Shown: positions 55,046 through 64,000 of the stretch, piece after piece
Layout: the number at the start of each line of letters is the position of its first letter
Numbering within the stretch: the first letter of the stretch is position 1
NCBI GenBank assembly: GCA_942159475.1
Contig: OW804102.1
Span: 33,796,873 to 33,860,872 of the forward strand
Reading direction: 5' to 3'
DNA from: Sthenelais limicola
Lineage: Eukaryota; Annelida; Polychaeta; Phyllodocida; Sigalionidae
DNA: 64,000 bases
The notes under the pieces: generated by a model
The model's input: only the letters and a program-made list of their open reading frames with translations
Database searches by the model: none
What the model was told of the DNA's origin: nothing
Translations under genes and position numbers: made by a program

Positions 55046-55480
55046 GGTTTGGTCCTGGGTATGACCATTAAGTGCCTTTTCTCTGTGCCTTTTCTCTGTC
55101 TCTCTCTCCCTTCTACTTTATCTCTATTTCCTGGGTATGATCATAAACTGCCTCTCTCTAAGCTCTCCTGCCCTTGATATAACCATATTAAATGTGTTGA
55201 TAAGGGCGTAAAGCAACCAATCTCACTCACTCACTAGTATTATGGTAGGGGACAGGATTGACAGTGCCTAACAGAAAAAAGAGCTTGAGTGGGAGGGGTG
55301 GGGGAGAAGATGGCTGCTGGTGAGCGATAATAAGTAAGGACACAGCAGGAAAGATTTAGGCCGGCCACCGAAATATAAACATGGAGCCCTGTAGCAAAAA
55401 CAACCAAATTTAGTCAAATGACTTATAGATGGTTTGGATAAGAAAGGTAGAAAACGTAGTATTACCCATAAAGACGGCTA
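55046..55480. repeat. Copies of the 16.5-17.3 kb repeat modules
   Basis: 55046-55236 matches 17130-17318 (TCCTGGGTATGACCAT ... AACCAATCTCACTCACTCAC). 55300-55480 matches 16530-16740 (GTGAGCGATAATAAGTAAGG). The first module abuts the truncated 5' end of the LINE. No gene was found in 55481-56021. Confidence 0.75.
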
Positions 55481-56021
55481 AATTAAGCTGTTATTAAAAT
55501 GGTTGAATGGCCTGAGGCCAGCCAAGGATTCAACGCCTGCTTCTCCTTCATGTATTCAGCACACCTGGCTGGCCATGCAGGTGTGCTCGTCATAAGCTCA
55601 TCACTGAAAGCCAAACCCAGAAGGCTTGAGCGACACTCATGCTTAAACTGGACGACTTTATATTATGTAATGCTGAGGATTATTTGCTATCATTATTTCC
55701 ATTTCCATGCTTAATTATACTTATAGTATAATTCGAAAGCCATAAGATAAATATAAGAATATAAAAACAAAATATTTATGCCATGAATGAAGCCACAAAT
55801 CCATGAATAGTGTGGTTTTACATCATTTGCAGGTGAGATGTTAGCAATCATGTGCGATGTGGCAGTGAAATTGTGCGATCTCAGAAAAAATTACCTTTTA
55901 TTGGGTATGAGTATGTACATGAATTTGTGTCTCTGGAATCACAGAGCATGTGCGATTTGAATAAGTGTTTTCTCATTTAATTATGAATTTAGACATCAAT
56001 ATATTATGTACATGTATACAC

Positions 56022-58450
56022 AGTATCCTCCTCCAGTACCCTCCTCTAGTAACCTCCTCCAGTACCCTCCTCCAAGAACCTCCCCCAGTAACCTCCTCCA
56101 GTACCTCCTCCAGTAACCTCCTCCAGTACCTCCTCCAGTAACGTCCTCCAGGTATCTCCTCCACTACCTCCTCCAGTACCTTCCTCCAATACCCTCCTCC
56201 AGTGCCCACCTACAGTAACCTCCTCCAGTACCCACATACAAACCTCCTCCAGTACCCTCCTCCAGTGACCTCCACCAAGTACCTCCTCCAGTACCCTCCT
56301 CCAGTACCCTCTTCTAGTACCCACCTCCAGTACCTCCTCCAGCAACCTCCTCCAAGTACCTCCTCCAGTACCCTCCTCCAGTACCCTCCTCCAAGAACCT
56401 CCTCCAGTAACCTCCTCCAGTACCTCCTCCAGTACCTCCTCCAGTAACCTCCTCCAAGAACCTCCTCAAGTACACTCCTCCAGTACCCTCCTCCAGTACC
56501 CTCCTCCAGTACCCTCCTCCAAGAACCTCCTCCAATACCCTCTTCCAAGAACCTCCCCCAGTAACCTCCTACAGTACTCCTCCAGTACCTCCTCCAGTAA
56601 CCTCCTCCAGTACCACCTCCGGTCACCTCCTCCAGTAACCTCCTCCAGTACCCTCCTCCAAGAACTCCTCTAGTAACGTCCTCCGGTAACCTCCTCCAGT
56701 ACCTCCTCCATAACCTCCTCCAGTAACCTCCTCCAGTACCCTCCTCCAAGAACCTCCTCCTGTAATCTCCTCCAGTAACCTCCTGCTGTAACCTCCTCCA
56801 GTACCTCCTCCAGTACCTCCTCCAGTAACCTCCTCCAATACCCTCCTCCAGTACCCACCTATAGTAACCTCCTCAAGTAACCTCCTCCAGTACCCTCCTC
56901 CAGTACCTCCTCCAGTAACCTCCTCCAGTACCCTCCTCCAGTACCTCCTCCAGTACCCTCCTCCAAGTACCTCCTCCAGTACCCTCCTCCCAGAACCTCC
57001 TCCAGTACCCACCTCCGGTCACCTCCTCCAGTAACCTCTTCCAGTAGCTCCTCCAGTAACCTCCTCCAGTACCCTCCTCCAAGAACTCCTCTAGTAACCT
57101 CCTCCAGTAACCTCCTCCAGTACCTCCTCCATAACCTCCTCCAGTAACCTCCTCCAGTACCCTCCTCAAGTAACCTCCTCCAGTATCCTCCTCCAAGAAC
57201 CTCCTCCTGTAATCTCCTCCAGTAACCTCCTACTGTAACCTCCTCCAGTACCTCCTCCAGTAACCTCCTCCAGTACCTCCTCCAGTTACCTCCAATACCC
57301 TCCTCCAGTACCCACCTATAGTAACCTCCTGCAGTACCCTCCTCCAAGTACCTCCTGCAGTACCCTCCTCCAGTACCCTCCTCCAGTAACCTCCTGCAGT
57401 ACCTCCTCCATAACCTCCTCCAGTAACCTCCTCCAGTAACCTCCTCCAGTACCCTCCTCCAGTAACGTCTCCTCCTCCAAGAACCTCCTCCTGTAATCTC
57501 CTCCAGTAACCTCCTCCTGTAACCTCCTCCAGTACCTCCTCCAGTAACCTCCTCCAGTACCTCCTCCAGTACTCTCCTCCAGTACCTCCTCCAGTACCCT
57601 CCTCCAAGCACCTCCTCCAGTAACCTCCTGCAGTACCTCCTCCATAACCTCCTCCAGTAACCTCCTCCAGTAACCTCCTCCAGTACCCTCCTCTTGTAAC
57701 CTCCTCCAGTATCCTCCTCCAAGAACCTCCTCCTGTAATCTCCTCCAGTAACCTCCTCCAGTAACCTCCTCCAGTATTTCCTCCAGTAACCTCCTCCAAT
57801 ACCCTCCTCCAGTACCCACCCATAGTAACCTCCTCCAGTACCCTCCTCCAGTACCTCCTGCAGTACCCTCCTCCAAGTACCTCCTGCAGTACCCTCCTGC
57901 AGTACCCTCCTCCAAGAACCTCATCCAGTACCCACTTCCGGTCACCTCCTCCAGTAACCTCTTCCAGTTCCTCCTCCAGTAACCTCCTCCAGTACCCTCC
58001 TCCAAGAACTCCTCTAGTAACCTCCTCCAGTAACCTCCTCCAGTACCTCCTCCATAACCTCCTCCAGTAACCTCCTCCAGTAACGTCCTCCAGTACCCTC
58101 CTCCAGTGCCCTCCTCCAGTAACCTCCTCCAGTACCCTCCTCCAAGAACCTCTTCCTGTAATCTCCTCCAGTAACCTCCTCCTGTAATCTCCTCCAGTAC
58201 CTTCTCCAGTACCCTCCTCCAGTACCCTCCTCCAGTACCTTCCTTCAGTACCCTCCTCCAGTAACCTCCTCCAGTACCGCCTCCAGTACCCTCCTCTGGT
58301 ACCCTCCTCCAGTAGCCTCCTCCAGTAGCCTCCTCCAGTACCTTCCTTCAGTAACCTCCTCCAGTAACCTCCTCCACTTATCTCCTGCAGTAACCTCCTG
58401 CAGTTACCTCTTGCAGTAACATCCTCCAGTACATCCTCCAGTACTCCCCA
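56022..58450. repeat. 2.4-kb minisatellite, 12/13-bp unit
   Basis: About 190 units of CCTCCTCCAGTA(C/A), either 12 or 13 bp, fill the region. The minus strand is GGAGGAGG-rich. Since 13 is not a multiple of three, the reading frame rotates and very long stop-free frames arise by chance. They encode LEEVTGGGYWRR-like repeats in all three minus frames and should not be taken as genes. Confidence 0.97.
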
Positions 58451-59439
58451 CATTTAGTCAAATCTGCTAAAATGTGTCATGAATAATTTTGGAAAAGTGT
58501 GGTTACTCCAGGGCTGGGAATGCCATTAAAACATGCACTATCCCCCATATGTTCCAGTGCTCACCAAAAATAATGATAAACTAACACTGGTGTCTATTGA
58601 GCCTCCATTCAATCCTATACAAACACAAAATAGTGATGTAAGAATTAACATATAATTCAATGGGAGTTCCATTCAGCCCTATGCAAACTAAAAATTGTGC
58701 AGTGAGAATTAACATAGAATTGAATGGGAGCCCCATAGAAACCTATGCAAACAAAATATTGTGCAGTAACAATTAACATAGGACTGAATGGGAGTTTCAT
58801 TCAAACCTATGTTAACTATTTTTTGTGCATAACAAATGGCAGTGGCAGTTGGTGCGAGATGCTTCATTTGGCCAGGCAAGTTGTTTTCAATTTTACCACA
58901 TTCCAACTGTTTGTTTAGCAACATGATACATACCATTGTTTGAGGATAGACTCTCATATTGTATCTCATATTCATAAATTTGCTTTCATTCAAATGTAAC
59001 CGCCGTATGCACCTAATATATTATGTCATATTTTCTTTACAGAAGCTGGAGAGAAAGGAGAGCTGGAGAGAATGAACAGGCAACCCGGCCATATATATAG
59101 CTGGTGCATTAGTTTGAAGAATCTGCCTTGTCCTCCGTCCTTGTTTCAGCAAAGTTGCCACGGCAGATACTAGAGTGATACAAGCGCAACTGTCTGTTTG
59201 GGTAGGCTTTATTTTGATGCTGATTGGGATGATTGAGACATTTTCCCCGTAACTCTCTCAGAATTTAGCGACATATTATAGGTCAAGTGTAATTTGTTCT
59301 CCTGTTACTGGTGCATCGAAAAGACACCAATATCACCGTTTTCTCCTAAAAATGATTTCTCACACAATAATTCTAGATCAATTTGATTTGATCAATAATG
59401 GTTCAATATATTAAACATGGTAAAACAAATGGATGTGTT
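58451..59439. other. Spacer with weak repeats
   Basis: 58600-58800 holds about three rough repeats of TTAACATANAATTNAATGGGAG type. No gene supported. Confidence 0.5.
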
Positions 59440-59640
59440 ACTATAACTGCATTCCTGTGATCGAGATACTCCTTGATCAGACTTAAAGATTACAAATTTG
59501 GAAAAACAGTAAATTAACTTACTAATTGGATTTCCTTTCCACCAGGAATAAATAATACATTGTTTGATCCATGCTTCGTCCAACCTAATGGTTATGGAAT
59601 GATTAATAGGTGAACATAGCCATCTGTTTATATTTCATGC
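59440..59640. repeat. Partial copy of duplicated block B
   Basis: Matches 49985-50165 in the same orientation with roughly 85 percent identity by eye. The membrane-protein gene itself is absent next to it. Confidence 0.75.
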
Positions 59641-59649
59641 TTGATATAT

Positions 59650-59915
59650 ATTTATTTTTTGAAAAAAAAATTGCAATATTTCTGGGTGGACAGTTACTAG
59701 CAAAGCAGATAAATATACCCAATAGCATGGCCTTAGAAATGCATGGATATATTTAATAAACTGTCTCACGATTTGGTACATGTATCAATACAACTTAAAG
59801 CTTTAGATACCCTAAACATGACACTATTCCCACAAAGAGATCTTATGAATAAAACACTTTGAAAAATATCAATTTTGTGACTTATTTTCTTGTGACACCA
59901 CACATATGGAGCAAA
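59650..59915. mobile_element. Degraded MITE, AAAATGAGTCA family (inverted)
   Basis: The right end AATATCAATTTTGTGACTTA then TTTTCTTGTGACACCACACA is the complement of the family end; the left part shares TTTTTGAAAAAAAAAT with 44683. Confidence 0.55.
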
Positions 59916-60540
59916 TAAAGTCGAAACGAGTAAAATAATACGAAAACTTACCTAGGATCCCTCCATCTCAGTGAACCCAGCGCTGACCCATTCACATATC
60001 ACAAGTTGAACTTTTCATCGCAGAAGTCAAAATCTTCATCGAAGAAGCGTGTCTATGTTTACCTAGTATTTTATACTAAGGTTTCGTTTGAATGAAATAC
60101 CTGGTAAATTATAGTTCCAGCTCGTTATAACAGATCCCTATCTTAAATAGCAAGTCCAGGGAAAGCAGTTAGCATTATTTCAGTTCCTGTGTTGCCTTAG
60201 TGGGAATGCTGTCAGTTATTCCAGTGGATGATGAGTCAGTTATTGTCAAAACAAATCCACGAAAGATCCACATCAAAAGGTAAAGCTCTTCCCACCTTAA
60301 CTAAGGTGACACACAGGATACTGATTGTAACACCTCACTAAGGTGTTAAACCTAGGCAAGGTGTGTATATCCCAGAGTAACCACACTGGCACCACAAGTG
60401 TATCAATCCACACTGAGACACAGCTGACATTATCGATCCCAGTTAAGGGGAATTGCTAGCTATTGCTACAAGGCCGAGGTTGATTAATAATTGTTAGGGA
60501 GCTGGAGCAGCTTCATGTCAAGCAGTGTGCATCATTTAAA
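59916..60540. other. Spacer without recognisable genes
   Basis: Contains CACCTTANCTAAGGTG-type short palindromes near 60293-60345. No gene seen. Confidence 0.45.
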
Positions 60541-60544
60541 TGTG

Positions 60545-60787
60545 TATGGGTCAGGTTTTCATAAAATGCACAATTGGCAGCTGTACACATTTAGTAAATT
60601 CTGCCAAATGAGGCTGCAATTTGGTCAATACTAGGTAGATTCGAGTATATTCGGCATTGCATTGATTCTAGCAATCTGTTTGGTTAGGTTGAACTGTATA
60701 TTGAACTTTCTTTTTGTCTGAAATTTGGGTTATTTGAGAAGATTGGAGAATTTGAATTGTACATTTTCTGAGAATCTGACCCGTATA
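60545..60787. mobile_element. 250-bp MITE, GGGTCAGATTTTCAG family
   Basis: TATGGGTCAGGTTTTCATAA to TCTGAGAATCTGACCCGTAT with the GGTTATTTGAGAAGATTGGA landmark. Confidence 0.85.
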
Positions 60788-60872
60788 CAAAAGGAGAGCA
60801 GCTCAGCCTGGGTATGGCTTCTGGAGGCGCTCAGGCGTGAGTGAGCTATTGGTCTTGTTTTATTCATGGTTG

Positions 60873-61113
60873 AACAAAGTGAAGGGTATGATTGAAATCG
60901 TCATAAAATGTACAACTTGGCGAATATATAACTCAAATTTAAGACAGAATTGACAGTCAAAATGCAGTTCAGTATTAAAAAACGCATTATTTGACTTACA
61001 TATTATACTCATGTATACCTAGTATTTAGCATTTTTTAGTATAATTTAGCAGAATTTACTAAATGTGTATGACTGCTGGTTATACATGCTCTGATGATTT
61101 GGCCCATATGATG
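60873..61113. mobile_element. 250-bp MITE, diverged inverted neighbour
   Basis: An old copy in the opposite orientation: ATAAAATGTACAACTTGGCG, AGAATTTACTAAATGTGTAT, then TGATTTGGCCCATA. It lies about 85 bp from the previous copy. Confidence 0.6.
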
Positions 61114-61119
61114 GGGGAT

Positions 61120-64000
61120 AAACATGGAGGCATGATGGTGCAGCAACTGTTGAGGGCTGGGTACTAGCTAGTCAAGCACAAAGCATTACATTTAAAGCTG
61201 CATTTAAAGCTATCACAACAAGTAAATTCTTACCAAATTTACTCATTATGACTGATAGGACTCAAGTTATCAATATTCTGCTTCTGTTCACAGCATCCAT
61301 CAGTTTTTGCGCTTCAAAATTTAAAAAGATAATAATCAATCGATATATCATATCACAACAAACAATCGAAAACTATATATAGCAGTTTTCAATGTTGTTC
61401 AATTCTAATATTCATTTTTATAACAGTATTTAGATGTTTATGGTATTTCACAAAATATTTAAGCTCAATAAAAGATCCTAAAAGAAAAAGTAGAGGGAAA
61501 GAGACTACACAAGCACTCAGTAATATTTTATGTATGACTTTATTACACATCTTCACAGATTCCGGACACACAACTTTTGTTGAAGAAGACTTCTCATTGG
61601 TGACATTTACAAAAGGTAGTGTACCTATAATCATATATATTTATACCTCTCCACATTGAGCGGGCCAGCCATTGGTAAAAACCAAATATACTCCGAATTT
61701 ACAAATATATTTACATCAGTTCTCAATGAAAAATAATTCAAACGCAAAGTTATAAAGTAACAATTACCTAGAAAAGGATAAAGCGATTATCATTTCATGT
61801 TGGGTTGGTTTTCCTACATTTTTTTTTAAACATAGGGGCACTTTCGTTTTTTACCTATATTCGGATATTAATACTGGGTATTAAAATTTATAATAGTCTA
61901 CCCATATATATAATATTCATGTAGTTAATCAGTTTTATTACCAGTATTCTATATTCATGGTGTTTATGTAAATTAAAAGAATTCTCTACGCATTTTCTGA
62001 TAAATATTGTTAATGTAAGCACAAAGGGGGAAAATGTGATTAGATTTATATCACATATTAACTTTTTAGATAAATATGGTAATATTTTTGGCAGTGATAC
62101 TGACAGTAGCCGTGATTCTATAATTGGTAAATCAGTGATTTAGGATATATCCTTAACACTCACGCAGCAAATACAATGCTTACAAAGCATTGGCAAATCT
62201 TTTGATGTATCCCCTTATAAGAGTATCATGTACAACATGCACTAATGTATTTGTTTCAAATATTTCCGGCGGTATGGATGAAAATAAGAACATTAAAACC
62301 ATCCAAAATTATGAATCTAGTATCATCGGAATGTCTGTTAATCGGAAAGGAATGTGTGCAATAGTGGACCGATTGCAACCGATTATTTGCAATACCATTA
62401 GGACATGTGTTGGGCAGGGTAACCATCTCAGACTGACCATAACAAAATATATGATCACTATGCTTTTTGTGGGAACAAACATCACTACACTTTCGATGGC
62501 TGCAAAATATCACTATTAAAAATGGATAAAATGAATTGTTCATCCATTAATGCATTGTTGTGCGATTAAACTATTGTTAATTGATGGAATCTTTTTAAAT
62601 CATATTTGTCACAGGCACAGTATCATAAAGATAGAACACACCACATCCCCTCAGTGTATGTATAGTCCAAACTGGAACATCAGAAGCCCTTAATACATGG
62701 AGGTGTTAAAGAGGATCTATATTATATTTACAATAAGGAGGCTGACCATAAATGAGATATTTATCCCTAAAAGTTCAAGAACTCTTCATAGAAAGTTTGA
62801 TTTTAATTGATTAAAATTGGAGGAAGATTAACCTGTTTTCTTCATTAGTTCATGTACATGATTTTGTGAAATGTGGAATGAAATGCCCCGATTATTATTA
62901 TTACTTCTCCAGCTGTTTAGTTGTATAACAAATGAAAGCATATAGCTTTGGTGAAAAAAAGTAGAAAAGTCAAACTGAAACCTATTAAATGTAAGCAATC
63001 TTGAATAGCTAGTCCAGAGAAATTTAATCTGGGATAAATATTTATATATTATCTTGAATATTGGGACTAAATCTAAATGCTCTGTTCTTTAGGTTTGGTC
63101 AGATATTTGCAAGCCTATGGGGCCGAAGGACAGGAGGGTCAGGAATTATGGGGGACATCAGGGAGATATTAAGTGTGAAAGGGGTACCAAATTACAAATG
63201 CCTCTAATCTATTCAGAAATCACATACCACATTAGCTTACAACAAGCTTTGATTGAATAATGACACTCAATGCACGGCCTTGTTCAGCTCTCTAAATCTT
63301 TCTTGAATCCTTCCAAAGCCAAATGTGGTCTAATAATTAGCACTGAGAAGATATCAATCTGTTTTGTTTTCTTGTTAAACATTCTTGTTTATTTTTATCA
63401 CCAGCCTTAACAGCTTATAATATAAATGCCACATTCGTCAGTAGTCATATTTGCAAACATTGGTTCTTTTTTCTCCAATTTTCTAATAATATATAAGTTG
63501 ATTATCAACTTTTATCTGAAAAATGTCAGTCTTAATTTACCACTAAATTTGAGTTATGATTTTCCTTAAAAGAAAATGAAAAGAACCCAGCTTGTTGTTA
63601 AACTAAGCATTCCTCATGGCTACCTGTCTCAAAATTCTTGCTCCTGGACCATCGTATCTCAGTCATCTATTTCTAGGTGCATTCTTTACAATGCCACAAG
63701 GGTTCGTGACATGTTTTAGCATAAATACAGACTTATACAAAGAGTCACTACTTCAATATCATGCTTCCTTTTGTTATAACCAATATCGAGCATGTCATGG
63801 AAGAAATATATATATAAAAGTTGTCATACAAATCAAAGGCAGCAGTTCATATCTAAAGTAAGTTCCAGGCTTGATGGGGGATTTTCTTATATATATATTT
63901 TTCAGTTATTATTTCTTTTTCAATCACTATGACAGTTATTTTAATCAATCAATACCACCTATGTCACATGTTTATTATAGTCTTTTGAAATAGATACATT
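61120..64000. other. Right flank without recognisable genes
   Basis: AT-rich. The overlapping open frames at 62190-62543 (both strands) contain several cysteines on the minus strand but no motif I can name and no convincing splice sites. Other frames look accidental. Confidence 0.4.

Noticed and set aside
56046..58453. Large open frames (up to 407 codons) in the minisatellite
   Set aside because: They arise in all three minus frames from a 12/13-bp repeat and encode only LEEVTGGGYWRR-like repeats.
58709..58993. Fifth copy of the two-pass membrane gene near the orphan block
   Set aside because: A short MKHLAP string resembles MSHLAP of paralog 4, but there is no hydrophobic hairpin or tail.
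62190..62543. Overlapping 109- and 95-codon frames on opposite strands
   Set aside because: Several cysteines in the minus frame, but no nameable motif, splice sites or neighbours in support.

Overview
The window is metazoan nuclear DNA. It has AT-rich spacers, spliced genes with GT-AG introns and one GC-AG intron, secreted and membrane proteins typical of animals, and a heavy load of small inverted-repeat DNA transposons. A secreted M60/TCAF-type metallopeptidase, a Kolobok-like element with a THAP remnant, a DIRS/Ngaro-like Gag relic and a CR1/Jockey-group LINE together suggest a marine invertebrate, possibly an invertebrate deuterostome. That placement is an inference; nothing seen fixes the species.

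Layout. From 0.5 to 3.3 kb lies what looks like an old DNA transposon carrying a decayed 39-bp repeat. From 3.5 to 14.5 kb, on the minus strand, I reconstruct seven exons of an immunoglobulin-superfamily gene: signal peptide, acidic segment, two Ig domains and the first half of a third. It runs off the left edge or has exons I did not find. Its introns are full of MITEs, and three of them sit within about 25 bp of a splice site. From 17.6 to 25 kb, on the plus strand, is a five-coding-exon secreted M60 peptidase gene (TCAF-like) with an apparent one-base deletion in exon 4. Its first intron holds a Kolobok-like element with TTAA target duplications.

From 28.5 to 49.5 kb are four intronless genes for small two-pass membrane proteins (132-147 aa), at 28.6 (-), 35.7 (-), 41.8 (+) and 49.0 (-) kb. 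They are paralogs. Two form a head-to-head pair with a nearly identical promoter/leader. The other two sit in duplicated blocks about 2.5-2.9 kb long. Three share a conserved C-terminal tail ending in valine; the fourth has lost it by a small frameshift. I do not recognise this as a named family, and it is the best candidate here for something undescribed.

Between and after these genes are a broken Gag-like retroelement (31.8-34.0 kb), a broken LINE with a nested insertion (51.4-55.0 kb), a 2.4-kb minisatellite (56.0-58.4 kb), and a right flank (59-64 kb) with only repeat relics. Spacers where I saw no gene are stated as such.
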